A DNA stretch of 64,000 nt from Pseudothermotoga hypogea DSM 11164 = NBRC 106472 (GTDB taxonomy: Bacteria > Thermotogota > Thermotogae > Thermotogales > DSM-5069). The stretch spans positions 372,001-436,000 of the forward strand of contig NZ_CP007141.1 in the NCBI RefSeq assembly GCF_000816145.1. Reading direction: 5' to 3'. Made by a program: the position numbers and the translations under genes. Shown here piece after piece: positions 1 through 10,159 of this stretch; the first letter of the stretch is position 1, and every line of letters begins with the position of its first letter. Below the pieces are notes generated by a model. It was not told where the DNA came from. It did no database searches and was given only the letters and a program-made list of their open reading frames with translations.

Positions 1-2
1 AG

Positions 3-1019
3 AGTTTAACACATCTTATGCAAGAAGTGAACAACGTCTTCAAGGGTGAAGAGTCAGGAAGCGCAGAGTACAACGTTGTTCAGGGGCCACTCGGTGCGGA
101 CAGACTGGATTTTCTGTTGCGGGACGCCTATTACAGTGGGACCACCCATTTCGGTGTCGGAGCCGTCGATCGGATCATCAGAAATGCTTACCTTAAGATG
201 AAGGATTCAAAAACCATCCTGTGTTACCACGTGAAGGTACTCGACCAGATCTACACCAGTCTGTTTGGCAGGTTCATGATGTACAAGAACGTCTACTTCC
301 ACAAAACTTCCAGGGCTGTCGATCTCATGATACAGGAAATACTCTCGCTGGTTTACAAACCCCTAACGTTGCCAGAGAGGGTGAACGAGTTGGAGAAGTT
401 CCTCGACCTGACCGATCAATCCCTGCTCGCTGAGGTGAAGCTCGAAGCCAGGAAAATCCTCGAAAAGCACAAGGTCGACAGCGAGGCTGAGATCGAGATT
501 GCGGATCTGAGCGATGACGAATACAACCTCATTGAAGCGTACAGAATCCTGCGCAGACTTGAAACCAGAGATTTGTGGAAAGTGATAGTGGAGATCGCCT
601 TTACAGCAGAAGGTGCGGATCCCTACGTGCTGAGTGTTGGAATAGTGGCAGACACCTTGCAGAAGATCAGGCTGAGACTGGAAAAACTCGTCGATTCGAA
701 AGACGTTCCAGACGAGGATCGAAAAATCATGAGACGACTTCTCGATGATTTCGAGGTCGTGTTCAAGTCAGACACTCCCTACAAGCTTTCACTGGTGCAC
801 CCGCAGGAGTTTGTGAACAGCAACGTGTTCCTTTACGATCCGCAGACGGACACCATTATCACGTTGGAAGACTACGTTAAGAGCTATCCGGCCTATCGGC
901 TTTTGGCGAGCAATCTTGTCCAGATCGTAAGAATCTACGTCACTGAAGACGTGAGAGAGTTGCTCACCCGATACAACGTCATACCGAGTGCGAAACTTCA
1001 ACTCACCACTCGCTGGTGA
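3..1019 (+). CDS. HD-domain phosphohydrolase (dGTPase/SAMHD1-like), 5' end missing
   Basis: The reading frame is open to the left edge, so the N-terminus with the HD metal-binding motifs lies outside the window. The first ATG, at 18, is probably internal. The visible part has the GPLGADRLDFLLRDAYYSG segment that follows the catalytic core in the dGTP triphosphohydrolase-like HD family, then a long helical C-terminal region. Family members hydrolyse dNTPs or other nucleotides in the cytoplasm; the substrate here cannot be read from the sequence. The gene converges on the YqhQ-like gene with one base between the stops. Family call fairly secure, substrate unknown. Confidence 0.7.
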   Translation, partial: SLTHLMQEVNNVFKGEESGSAEYNVVQGPLGADRLDFLLRDAYYSGTTHFGVGAVDRIIRNAYLKMKDSKTILCYHVKVLDQIYTSLFGRFMMYKNVYFHKTSRAVDLMIQEILSLVYKPLTLPERVNELEKFLDLTDQSLLAEVKLEARKILEKHKVDSEAEIEIADLSDDEYNLIEAYRILRRLETRDLWKVIVEIAFTAEGADPYVLSVGIVADTLQKIRLRLEKLVDSKDVPDEDRKIMRRLLDDFEVVFKSDTPYKLSLVHPQEFVNSNVFLYDPQTDTIITLEDYVKSYPAYRLLASNLVQIVRIYVTEDVRELLTRYNVIPSAKLQLTTRW

Positions 1020-1020
1020 A

Positions 1021-1893
1021 TCAACCGAAGTAGTCGGGACCTTCTTCCTTGGATGAGTCGGGTAACACTCTTTTCAGTGCAGCGATGGCCACCTCGAGCT
1101 GCGAATCGTCTGGCTGAGCCGTCGTGAGTTTTTGAAAGAACAATCCAGGATAGAACAGAATCCTGAGCAAAGTTGGATTCTTCGAGGATACTCTGAGTAA
1201 TTCGTAAGCGAAACCTGCTGTGAGCGGAAGAAGCACGAGCCTGCTGACCAGTCTCCAAACGAAACTCTTTGAGGCGATCGGGCTTGCGAGAGAGAGCACC
1301 ACGACCGAGAAGATCAAGAATATCATGATGAAACTCGTGCCGCAACGTGGATGGATCGTGCCGTACTTCTTGACGTTCTCCAGCTCCAGCTGTTCAGAGT
1401 TTTCGTAAGCGTTGATCACCATATGCTCCGCGCCATGGTACTGAAAGAGTCTCTTTACGTCTGGAAAGAACGATATGATCCAGACGTACAGAACGAAAAA
1501 TGTCAATCTCAGAGCCCCCTCAACGACGGCAAAGAGAACTTCGTTCTTTCTCAAAGCATCGAACAATCCCGTGATCCACATGGGTAGCAGTACAAACAGT
1601 CCTATCGCCAAACCAAAAGCGAAGAGAGTGGTCCATAAGAGCTCCGACTTCTTAACACTCTCACCACTGCTGATCTCTGCAGATCTGTTCAAGGCTTTGA
1701 TACCGAAGTACAAAGAATAGTACAGGCTCACGAAACCTCTCAGGAAAGGAACTCTGAAAAGCTTCTTCGTCGCCACAGAACCTTGTGAAAGATCCTCAAG
1801 GACGATCTCACCGTCTTTGTTCCTGACTGCCATTGACACCCTGCTTCCAAGCATCAACACACCCTCGATGACTGCCTGCCCTCCAACTTTCAC
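1021..1893 (-). CDS. yqhQ: DUF1385 / YqhQ-like membrane protein
   Basis: 290 aa from a GTG start preceded by GAGGAGGTAG. It opens with GGQAVIEGVLMLG, typical of DUF1385, has four or so hydrophobic helices, and carries the conserved YHGAEHMVINAYE motif, whose His and Glu residues suggest a metal-dependent activity. The family's biochemical role is not established. It is the last gene of a leftward operon, 12 bp after the histidine kinase stop. Its 3' end abuts the end of the HD-domain gene on the other strand. Family call is confident; function is unknown. Confidence 0.85.
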   Translation of the reverse strand: MKVGGQAVIEGVLMLGSRVSMAVRNKDGEIVLEDLSQGSVATKKLFRVPFLRGFVSLYYSLYFGIKALNRSAEISSGESVKKSELLWTTLFAFGLAIGLFVLLPMWITGLFDALRKNEVLFAVVEGALRLTFFVLYVWIISFFPDVKRLFQYHGAEHMVINAYENSEQLELENVKKYGTIHPRCGTSFIMIFLIFSVVVLSLASPIASKSFVWRLVSRLVLLPLTAGFAYELLRVSSKNPTLLRILFYPGLFFQKLTTAQPDDSQLEVAIAALKRVLPDSSKEEGPDYFG

Positions 1894-1905
1894 ATCGCTA
1901 CCTCC

Positions 1906-3201
1906 TCAACATTTTGGAAGTTTCACGATGAACTCACTGCCCTTGCCCACTTCGCTCACCACTTCTATGGTGCCACCGATGGCCCTGACGAGTTTGTCCG
2001 CAAGTGCGAGTCCCAGTCCATAACCCGGTGTTGAGCGCGATCGATCAGATTTGTAGAATTTCTGAAAAATTTTCTTCTTTTCAGAGTCCTCTATGCCGAT
2101 TCCGAAATCTTTGACGCTGATCCATCCGTCTCCGCAGCGCAGTATGATCCTTTTATCGTTTGTGGAGAATTTCACCGCGTTTTCCACCAACGCTTTCAGA
2201 ACGATCCGCAGCGCCCTCGTATCACTACAACCTTCACCTTCGCCCTCGACTTCGAACGTGAAATCTCTGAACTGTCTGGAAAATTCTTCAGCCTCTTCGT
2301 GAAGGAATTTGCGCAGGTCCAGCCTCACGAGTTCCACCTTCGAGACTGGCCTTGAGAGTGTCAGAAGGTTCTCGGTGAGATCTATGATCTGCTGAACGGT
2401 CTCTCTTATGGTTCTCGCCGACTCGGTGACGATCTCGCTGTTCTTTGAGAACTTCTCGATCAGTTCGGCATAACCTTGAATGCTCGTCAAAGGTGTCCTC
2501 AACTCGTGAGAAACGTCGTTCACGAAGTCGTTCTGCATCTCGAAACCAAGCTGAAGTCTGTTCAGCATGTCGTTGATCGTTTTGGCAAGATTGGAAACTT
2601 CGTCCTCTGTGCCCGGATCGTAGACGCGCCTGCTCAGATCCGATGCGCTTATGTTTCTCAGCTCTTCGGTGATCCTTTTCATTGGGGCGAGCGATCTGTT
2701 CACAAAATAGTGCCCCAGCAAGAAAGAAGCCAGAGAGAAAATGGCCCACAGGATCAAGAACATGCGTGAAAGAAGCTTAAGAAAGTCACCCATTCCTCCC
2801 GCAGGTGAGAGCAGGAACAACTCACTCTGCCCAGCGAACGTCTGAACCGAGAGTTTCACAACGAGATACTCATCGTTACCCAACTTGATGTACGAAGGTT
2901 TCCTGACTGAGAGAACATGGGAAAGGAACTTCTCGAAACTCTCATGTTGTGTGTCTATCGTACCAAAGATCACCTCACCCGTACTGCTTATGATGGCAAT
3001 TCCAGCCGGTAAACCCGATCTTGGCGCGTTCCTCATCGGATTGCGCAGATAAGCCGAAACCGCCTGCCTCAAAAGTGCCACGGACCGTGATATGTGCACT
3101 TGTTTGGTCACGTTGTAGGTCAGCAACAATCCGAGTCCCAGCACGAGAGAGAAGAGAACCGTCTGGATTACGGTCAGTTTCCATTTAAGTGTCGAGAACA
3201 T
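1906..3201 (-). CDS. sensor histidine kinase (HAMP-HisKA-HATPase)
   Basis: 431 aa. An N-terminal transmembrane helix (about 10-30), an extracytoplasmic sensing segment, a second helix (about 140-165) and a HAMP linker lead to a dimerisation domain with the phospho-acceptor H-box DVSHELRTPLTSIQGYAE. The ATP-binding domain follows, with N, G1 (VKDFGIGIE) and G2 (GYGLGLAL) boxes. It would autophosphorylate on His and pass phosphate to the response regulator encoded immediately upstream, whose 3' end overlaps this start by 17 bp. The signal sensed is unknown. Confidence 0.93.
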   Translation of the reverse strand: MFSTLKWKLTVIQTVLFSLVLGLGLLLTYNVTKQVHISRSVALLRQAVSAYLRNPMRNAPRSGLPAGIAIISSTGEVIFGTIDTQHESFEKFLSHVLSVRKPSYIKLGNDEYLVVKLSVQTFAGQSELFLLSPAGGMGDFLKLLSRMFLILWAIFSLASFLLGHYFVNRSLAPMKRITEELRNISASDLSRRVYDPGTEDEVSNLAKTINDMLNRLQLGFEMQNDFVNDVSHELRTPLTSIQGYAELIEKFSKNSEIVTESARTIRETVQQIIDLTENLLTLSRPVSKVELVRLDLRKFLHEEAEEFSRQFRDFTFEVEGEGEGCSDTRALRIVLKALVENAVKFSTNDKRIILRCGDGWISVKDFGIGIEDSEKKKIFQKFYKSDRSRSTPGYGLGLALADKLVRAIGGTIEVVSEVGKGSEFIVKLPKC

Positions 3202-3838
3202 ATCCAGCGCCTCGCACGGTCTTCAAAAATTTCGCACTCTCTCCAAGTTTGTCTCTCAGATACTTCACGTACACGTCCACCACGTTACGACTGATGTTGT
3301 AGGTGTCTCCCCACACCTTTTCGAGCAGTTCCTCCCTGCTGACCACACTGCCTTTCTTTTCGCAAAACAACTCCAGTATGGCTACTTCTCTATCTGAAAG
3401 GCTCACTTCTTTTCCATCAGGAAAACTCAGCTTCCTCATCTTCGGCACGAACATCACATCGCCAATATGAAAGATGTCCTTCTTTCTAACTCTTCTTGCC
3501 ACACTCTCCACACGTGCGAGTAACTCGTCGAGGTGGAACGGCTTGGGTACGTAATCGTCCGCTCCCTTCTTGAGACCCTTTATCTTGTTTTCGACCTCAC
3601 CACGCGCGGTGAGCACGACCACTCCAACTTCCTCGTCGATGGACCTGATCTTTTCGAGCACCTCGAACCCATCCATACCAGGCAACATCAAATCCAGGAC
3701 GACCACCACAGGATCGAAAAGGTGAAACAGCTGCCAACCCTCTTCACCGTCCCTGGCGATCCTGACTTCATAACCATGGCTTTCAAACAGGATCTGCAAA
3801 AGTCGTGCTATCTTCGGATCATCCTCCACGATCAGCAA
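3185..3838 (-). CDS. OmpR/PhoB-family response regulator
   Basis: About 217 aa. The receiver domain has the acidic pair in VEDDPKIARLL, the phospho-acceptor Asp in VVLDLMLPGMDGFEV and the Lys in VPKPFHLDEL. A C-terminal winged-helix DNA-binding domain of the OmpR type ends GAGYVLDT. No ATG or GTG start exists before the receiver domain: the choices are TTG at 3838 (protein MLIVEDD) or ATT at 3844 (protein M-RLLIVEDD). ATT lies 10 nt after AGGGAG and gives the usual family N-terminus; a TGA sits just upstream, so no longer form is possible. It pairs with the kinase downstream and overlaps the end of the transglycosylase gene. Confidence 0.92.
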   Translation of the reverse strand: MLIVEDDPKIARLLQILFESHGYEVRIARDGEEGWQLFHLFDPVVVVLDLMLPGMDGFEVLEKIRSIDEEVGVVVLTARGEVENKIKGLKKGADDYVPKPFHLDELLARVESVARRVRKKDIFHIGDVMFVPKMRKLSFPDGKEVSLSDREVAILELFCEKKGSVVSREELLEKVWGDTYNISRNVVDVYVKYLRDKLGESAKFLKTVRGAGYVLDT

Positions 3839-4361
3839 GCGAATGGTTCATCAACTCCCTGTAGCGGTCCACCACTCTGGCAGCGTAACGGCTTTTCGAA
3901 TTGCCACCGTTGTAAGCCTCGAGAGCCTTGAGTACGCTGCCTGAGAATCTTTCAAGCTGGTATTTCAGATAAAGGGTACCAAGCTCCACATTCAGTTTGT
4001 GATCCCAGAGCAGTCTACCCCAACCCTCTTCGGGCTCATCAAGGCCGTAGATTCGACACACAAACTCTGCGGTCTCGGGCTTGATCTGCATCAAACCCAG
4101 CTCACCATGCATTCCCACCACATTCCTGAACTCACTTTCTACAGCTATGAGTGCAATTATCAACAGACGATCCACACCGTACTTCTCACTGACTTCGAGT
4201 ATCGTTTCGTAAAGGCTCGCAACGTATACGTCGTCCGTGAGCAATCCATGTTTCGAACGCGTCTCGACCATCAGTTTTGCAAACCAGTCCGGCACCTCGA
4301 TCGCCAGAACGAAAAATGTCTGCAGCAAGAACAGCGTCGTCAGCCACTTCAAGCTTCTCAT
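3819..4361 (-). CDS. secreted lytic transglycosylase (SLT domain)
   Basis: 180 aa with an N-terminal signal peptide or anchor (KWLTTLFLLQTFFVLA). The catalytic domain has the family signatures: catalytic Glu in AVESEFRNVVG, GELGLMQIKPETA, and AYNGGNSKSRYA near the end. Such enzymes cleave peptidoglycan glycan strands between MurNAc and GlcNAc outside the cytoplasmic membrane. It is the first gene of the leftward transglycosylase/two-component/YqhQ operon, which suggests, as inference, an envelope-related regulon. GGAGGAT lies 11 nt before the ATG. Confidence 0.88.
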   Translation of the reverse strand: MRSLKWLTTLFLLQTFFVLAIEVPDWFAKLMVETRSKHGLLTDDVYVASLYETILEVSEKYGVDRLLIIALIAVESEFRNVVGMHGELGLMQIKPETAEFVCRIYGLDEPEEGWGRLLWDHKLNVELGTLYLKYQLERFSGSVLKALEAYNGGNSKSRYAARVVDRYRELMNHSLADRGG

Positions 4362-4383
4362 TCTTCGCTCATCCTCCGTTTCT

Positions 4384-4391
4384 GATATAAT
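4384..4391 (+). promoter_or_regulatory. extended -10 promoter of dnaX
   Basis: TGATATAAT-type element (TG, one base, then a perfect TATAAT at 4386-4391). No good -35 box is visible. Transcription would begin near 4398, leaving almost no leader before the dnaX start at 4401 or 4410. Confidence 0.55.
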
Positions 4392-4409
4392 CTATTGTTG
4401 GTGAATCGC

Positions 4410-5818
4410 ATGGAAGCGCTCTATAGGAAGTACAGGCCCAAGAGCTTCTCCCAGGTAATAGACCAGGTTCAAGCTAAGCTGGTTCTCCAGAATGCTATTT
4501 TAACCGATCGTGTATCGCACGCGTACATATTCTCTGGTCCGCGCGGAAGCGGGAAAACCACACTTGCAAGGATACTCGCCAAGGCCTTGAACTGTCCAAA
4601 CAGGAAGGATTTTGAACCCTGTTGCACGTGTGAAAGCTGTATCTCCATAGATAAGGGAAATCACCCCGACGTTATCGAGTTGGACGCAGCATCGAACCGG
4701 GGCATAGACGAAATAAGAAGGATTAGAGATGCTGTGATGTTCAAACCCATGATGGGAATGTACAAAGTTTACATAATCGACGAGTTTCACATGCTCACGA
4801 GAGAAGCCTTCAACGCGTTGCTCAAAACGCTTGAAGAGCCTCCCGAGCGTGTGGTCTTCGTGCTGGCCACAACCAACTTAGAGAGGGTTCCAGCAACGAT
4901 AGTATCGCGGTGCCAACTGATAGAATTTCGAAGTTTCAAGGAAAACGATATCTTACAGCAGCTGAAACTCGTTGCATCCAAAGAAAACATACCTGCCGAG
5001 GAAGAGGCTCTCAAAATCATCGCCAAGCGTGCATCGGGTGGCATGCGGGACGCGCTGACGATGCTTGAACAGGTTTCAAGTTATGCGCTCAGCGATAGAA
5101 TCACAGTCGAAACGGTGGAGCGAGCGCTGGGCTTGGCTCCGTCAGGAGCGGTGGAAGAATACCTTCACGCGTTGATGAACGGCGATGCGACGAAGGTTGG
5201 AGAGATCGTAGACAGAATGTACGAAGAAGGTTACGACATCGAACAGTTCGTTCAGGTCTGCCTGGAACGAATGGAGGAAGAGATCGCTTCTCATCCATCC
5301 ACGGAGACGATCTCTCTCGCCAGGGACCTGATGAACCTGGCAAGCGAGATGAGGTTCTTCGAAAACAAACGAATCGCCTGCAAGCTGCTTTCAATCGACA
5401 TCGCAGCCAGGAGAGGAACAAAGGTGCAGCCGACGCAGTCTGCAAAGGAGCAGGCGAAAAGCATCGAGCCAATTGAACAGAAAGACGAAGCTGTAAAGGT
5501 ACAATCAGACCTTTCTGACCAGATCGATGTCAGCCCGTTACTGGACTATCTGAGAAATCAGGGCGACATGGCGATGTATGTGGCACTGGTGCAGGCGAAC
5601 ATCACAAAGAAAGATGGTACAGTAGAAGTATCGTTCCTTCCGTCTCAAAGATTTCAATACGAGTATCTCAGAGAAAAACTCTTCGAGCTGGAGTATCTCT
5701 TCAAAACTCAGCTCAAGTCTAACGTTACCGTTGAGCTCAAGGTTGACGAAGAACGCGAGAAACAGTTGCTCGAAAAACTTCAGAAGTTGTTCCCAGGTAG
5801 AATCAAGATAGAGGAGTG

Positions 5819-5819
<1 letters not shown>
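4410..5819 (+). CDS. dnaX: DNA polymerase III subunit gamma/tau
   Basis: 469 aa from ATG 4410 (MEALYRKYRP, the standard family start); an in-frame GTG at 4401 is the alternative. Walker A GPRGSGKT is at about 43-50, the four zinc-binding cysteines at about 62, 71, 74 and 77, Walker B is IIDEFHML, and the arginine-finger region is VSRCQ. This is the ATPase subunit of the clamp loader that loads the beta clamp on DNA. The C-terminal third is less conserved and ends in a helical tail. The stop overlaps the downstream ybaB-like gene (TGATG). No Shine-Dalgarno site is visible, consistent with a leaderless or near-leaderless message. Confidence 0.96.
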
Positions 5820-7264
<1,445 letters not shown>

Positions 7265-7266
<2 letters not shown>

Positions 7267-7283
7267 GGGAGCGTTGCTCCCTC
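7265..7283 (+). other. gap-pgk intercistronic hairpin
   Basis: Perfect 8-bp stem GAGGGAGC/GCTCCCTC with a GTT loop that begins in the gap stop codon. No T-tract follows, so it is more likely an mRNA stability or processing element than a terminator. The pgk ribosome site (GAGGGGGTG) is a few bases downstream. Confidence 0.5.
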
Positions 7284-7304
7284 ATTTCTTGAGGGGGTGA
7301 AACG

Positions 7305-8492
7305 ATGAAGAAGATGACCATAAGGGATGTTGATTTGAACGGAAAGACTGTCATCATGCGTGTAGACTTCAACGTTCCTGTAGAAAACGGCAAGGTCACA
7401 GACGACACGCGCATCGTGGCCGCCCTGCCAACGATAAAGTATGCTGTGGAACACAACGCAAAGGTTATACTGCTTTCACATTTAGGAAGACCGAAGGGTG
7501 TTGACCCGAAATACAGCATGAAACCCGTGGCTGAACATCTGAAGCAGATATCGGGTTTGAACGTCATCTTCGTTCCACACGTTGTTGGGGAAGAGGTGAA
7601 GAGGGCCGTCCAGGAGGCCAAACCCAAGGACGTCATCGTCCTGGAGAACACGAGATTTCATCCCGGAGAAGAAAAGAACGATCCTGAGCTGGCAAAGGCC
7701 TGGGCTGAGTTGGCCGACATCCACGTGAACGACGCGTTCGGTACTGCCCACAGGGCACATGCATCGAACGTCGGCATTGCTTCTTTCATACCGAGTGTGG
7801 CGGGATTCCTGATGGAAAAGGAGATCGAGTTTCTCAACAAAGTGACCTATGAACCTGATCATCCTTACGTTGTCGTACTCGGTGGCGCGAAAGTGTCTGA
7901 CAAGATTGGTGTCATCACGAACCTCATGAATAAGGCCGACAAGATCCTCATAGGTGGAGCGATGATGTTCACCTTCCTCAAGGCGCAAGGCCTGAACGTT
8001 GGCTCGTCACTCGTCGAGAATGACAAGCTCGATCTGGCCAAGCAGATACTCGAGCAAGCAGAACAAAAGAAGGTGAAAATGGTTCTGCCCGTGGATTGCG
8101 TCATCGCACAGAAGATAGAAGCAAATGCCGAGAAGAAGATCGTCGATCTGAAGGATGGAATACCTGAAGGTTGGATGGGGCTGGACATAGGTCCAAAGAC
8201 GGTTGAATTGTTCGAAAAAGAACTCGAAGACGCGAAGACCGTTGTCTGGAACGGACCAATGGGAGTTTTCGAAATAGATGACTTTGCGGAAGGTACCAAG
8301 AGAGTCGCCCTCGCAATCAGCAGAGTGAAGGGAACAACCGTGGTCGGCGGAGGCGATTCAGCGGCAGCCGTTGCCAAATTCAACCTGGAATCTGCCTATT
8401 CGCACGTTTCAACCGGAGGTGGCGCCTCGCTCGAGTTCCTGGAAGGTCGAGAACTGCCTGGCATAAAGAGCATCGCCGATAAAAAAAAATAG
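7305..8492 (+). CDS. pgk: phosphoglycerate kinase (also N-terminal half of PGK-TIM)
   Basis: 395 aa. The N-terminal signature [13 protein letters not shown], the substrate-binding HLGRPKG, and the C-terminal nucleotide-binding GGGDSAAAV and [14 protein letters not shown] motifs are all present. It transfers phosphate from 1,3-bisphosphoglycerate to ADP in glycolysis. The frame ends in three Lys codons inside a run of nine A, then TAG. The triosephosphate isomerase frame is entered one base back from this run, so two products are expected: free PGK, and a PGK-TIM fusion of about 648 aa. This matches the arrangement known in Thermotoga maritima. Confidence 0.97.
   Translation: MKKMTIRDVDLNGKTVIMRVDFNVPVENGKVTDDTRIVAALPTIKYAVEHNAKVILLSHLGRPKGVDPKYSMKPVAEHLKQISGLNVIFVPHVVGEEVKRAVQEAKPKDVIVLENTRFHPGEEKNDPELAKAWAELADIHVNDAFGTAHRAHASNVGIASFIPSVAGFLMEKEIEFLNKVTYEPDHPYVVVLGGAKVSDKIGVITNLMNKADKILIGGAMMFTFLKAQGLNVGSSLVENDKLDLAKQILEQAEQKKVKMVLPVDCVIAQKIEANAEKKIVDLKDGIPEGWMGLDIGPKTVELFEKELEDAKTVVWNGPMGVFEIDDFAEGTKRVALAISRVKGTTVVGGGDSAAAVAKFNLESAYSHVSTGGGASLEFLEGRELPGIKSIADKKK
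8481..8489 (+). other. A9 slippery site for -1 recoding (PGK-TIM)
   Basis: Nine consecutive A bases directly before the pgk TAG stop at 8490-8492. A -1 ribosomal slip on A-AAA-AAA, or polymerase slippage adding one A, puts translation into the TIM frame and yields ...[19 protein letters not shown]. The TIM frame has a TAA at 8480-8482 and no ATG, GTG or TTG until 8522, which is inside the catalytic GNWKM motif. Confidence 0.8.
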
Positions 8493-9250
8493 AGCGACTG
8501 ATCCTCGCTGGTAACTGGAAGATGCACAAAACTAACGAAGAGGCTAAGCTCTTCGTTAACCGATTGATTAACGATTTGGCGGGCAAGCGTTTCAAAATCG
8601 TTGTTTGCCCGCCTTTCGTTTCTCTGACAGACGTTGTAGAAATAACACGTGGCACAAACATCTCAATTGGCGCGCAGAACTGCCACTTCGAGCGCAGTGG
8701 AGCGTTCACTGGAGAAGTTTCCGCTGCGATGCTGAAGGCGATTGGCATCGAGTACGTGATCGTTGGACACTCTGAGCGAAGGAAATACTTCAACGAAACT
8801 GATGAGATGATCAACAGAAAGGTGAAATCCGTGCTCTCTGAGGGCATGAAACCTATACTGTGTGTGGGTGAGACCAAGGAAGAACGCGAGAAAGGTTTGA
8901 CGTTCTGCGTTGTTGAGATGCAGATCAGACACGCTCTCTATGGGCTCTCGAGGCAGGAAGTGGAGAACATCGTCATAGCGTACGAACCAGTTTGGGCGAT
9001 AGGCACCGGTGTCGTTGCCAAACCCGAACAGGCCCAAGAGGTCCACAGGTTCATAAGAAAATTACTCTCAGAACTTTACGACACAAAGCTCGCAGAGAGC
9101 ATACCGATCTTGTATGGAGGAAGCATAAAACCTGATAACTTCTTCGCAATCATGGCTCAGCCTGACGTGGACGGAGGCCTGGTGGGTGGTGCGAGCCTGG
9201 ACGAACAGTTCGTCAAACTTGCCCAGATTGTGCAGTCTTTCGCAGTGTGA
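8489..9250 (+). CDS. tpiA: triosephosphate isomerase, expressed as fusion to PGK
   Basis: About 253 aa counted from the recoding site. Catalytic residues are all present: Asn and Lys in AGNWKMHKT, His in [10 protein letters not shown], Glu in [11 protein letters not shown], and the phosphate-binding [10 protein letters not shown] loop. It interconverts dihydroxyacetone phosphate and glyceraldehyde-3-phosphate. No independent start precedes the catalytic Lys, and the ATG at 8522 would remove the active-site Asn and Lys, so the functional product must be the PGK-TIM fusion. The 3' end overlaps the oppositely oriented comB-like gene by 38 bp. Confidence 0.93.
   Translation: MERLILAGNWKMHKTNEEAKLFVNRLINDLAGKRFKIVVCPPFVSLTDVVEITRGTNISIGAQNCHFERSGAFTGEVSAAMLKAIGIEYVIVGHSERRKYFNETDEMINRKVKSVLSEGMKPILCVGETKEEREKGLTFCVVEMQIRHALYGLSRQEVENIVIAYEPVWAIGTGVVAKPEQAQEVHRFIRKLLSELYDTKLAESIPILYGGSIKPDNFFAIMAQPDVDGGLVGGASLDEQFVKLAQIVQSFAV
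8533..8613 (+). other. two strong hairpins downstream of the recoding site
   Basis: First hairpin: perfect 10-bp stem TAACGAAGAG/CTCTTCGTTA (8533-8542 with 8549-8558), 6-nt loop. Second: perfect 9-bp stem GGCGGGCAA/TTGCCCGCC (8578-8586 with 8605-8613), 18-nt loop. They lie 44 and 89 nt after the A9 tract, farther than classical frameshift stimulators, so a link to recoding is only a possibility. Confidence 0.45.
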
Positions 9251-9908
9251 AAGAAGTTCCGTCGAAAACAGGTACGATCGGATGAATATCGATTTGAGAA
9301 CAGTATTCGATGTCTTTCAGGAACCCTATTTCAATCAGTTCCTGGCCGTGCTTTGATTCACAGAGGCTTCGAAAAACCGAATCGCTACATTTCCAAACGG
9401 ACTCGGCTATCAGTGCCGAGTCCGATTTTTCTTTCGCACCACACATTGCGACGATCGCACCAGCGCACAGCACATCCTCTACGGCGATGCCACCGTTCTG
9501 CCCAGAGCAAACCAGCGTGAAATGACGGTGTCTTCTCAGTTGTTGAACCACGGCAGAAAGGTTTAGAAAACTCGCTGCGTAGAGGATCTTGCACTCGATC
9601 TTTTCGACCGCACGCGTGCCATTGCTGGTCGTCAGAACGATTCTCTTACCGGCAACTCTCTCCCTTGAATACTCAGTTGGTGAATTTCCAAGATCGAAGC
9701 CTCTCGGCTTGACACTTTTCCTCTCTCCACACACGAGCATGTTTGATGTTTTTTCTGCGAGTGCCTTTCTCACATTCGAGACAGGCTTCACAGAAACTGC
9801 ACCGTTCGCAAGAGCCGTGACTATGACGCTCGTGGCCCTGAGCACGTCTATCAGAACGCACACATCCGATTTCACCTTTTGTTTCGGAACAAAGATCACG
9901 TCGATCAA
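9213..9908 (-). CDS. ComB-family 2-phosphosulfolactate phosphatase-like protein
   Basis: 231 aa with the ComB signatures in order: LIDVLRATSVIVTAL, CGERKSVKPRGFDLGNSP, VLTTSNGTRAVE and CSGQNGGIAVEDVLCAGA. The founding member is a Mg-dependent phosphatase in coenzyme M synthesis. Bacteria such as this one have no coenzyme M pathway, so the real substrate is probably another phosphorylated hydroxy acid; that is inference. It is the last gene of a long leftward operon, 4 bp after the glutaredoxin gene, and overlaps the tpi end by 38 bp. Confidence 0.85.
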   Translation of the reverse strand: MIDVIFVPKQKVKSDVCVLIDVLRATSVIVTALANGAVSVKPVSNVRKALAEKTSNMLVCGERKSVKPRGFDLGNSPTEYSRERVAGKRIVLTTSNGTRAVEKIECKILYAASFLNLSAVVQQLRRHRHFTLVCSGQNGGIAVEDVLCAGAIVAMCGAKEKSDSALIAESVWKCSDSVFRSLCESKHGQELIEIGFLKDIEYCSQIDIHPIVPVFDGTSFTLRKTAQSGQV

Positions 9909-9912
9909 ACCT

Positions 9913-10155
9913 TCATCTCACTCCCAAGATCCTGTCTATCTTCTCTTTATCAAAACCTATGACTATTTGATTGCCGATCTCGATCACGGGAACTCCCGTT
10001 TGACCAGTCTTTTTGACCAAGCGTTCCGCCGCCACTGGATCACGCGAGACATCCACCTCGGTGAATTTGAGACCGAGCTGTCTCAAGTAACTTTTTGCCC
10101 TCGCGCAGTATGGGCACGTGGGTGTGGTGTAAATTGTTATTTTGATGTGTTGCAT
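9913..10155 (-). CDS. glutaredoxin-like protein (CPYC)
   Basis: 80 aa single-domain thioredoxin fold. The redox motif CPYC is at residues 14-17 (YTTPTCPYCARAKSYL), the cis-proline is in TGVPVIEIG and the C-terminal GFDKEKID helix completes the glutaredoxin/NrdH-like layout. It is probably a small cytoplasmic dithiol oxidoreductase, reduced by glutathione-independent partners, as such proteins usually are in Thermotogales (inference). It is 4 bp from each neighbour in the operon, so translation is probably coupled. Confidence 0.88.
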   Translation of the reverse strand: MQHIKITIYTTPTCPYCARAKSYLRQLGLKFTEVDVSRDPVAAERLVKKTGQTGVPVIEIGNQIVIGFDKEKIDRILGVR

Positions 10156-10159
10156 TCAC

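Noticed and set aside
8522-9250. Independent TIM starting at ATG 8522
   Set aside because: It would start inside the GNWKMHKT motif and lose the catalytic Asn and Lys; no ribosome site precedes it.
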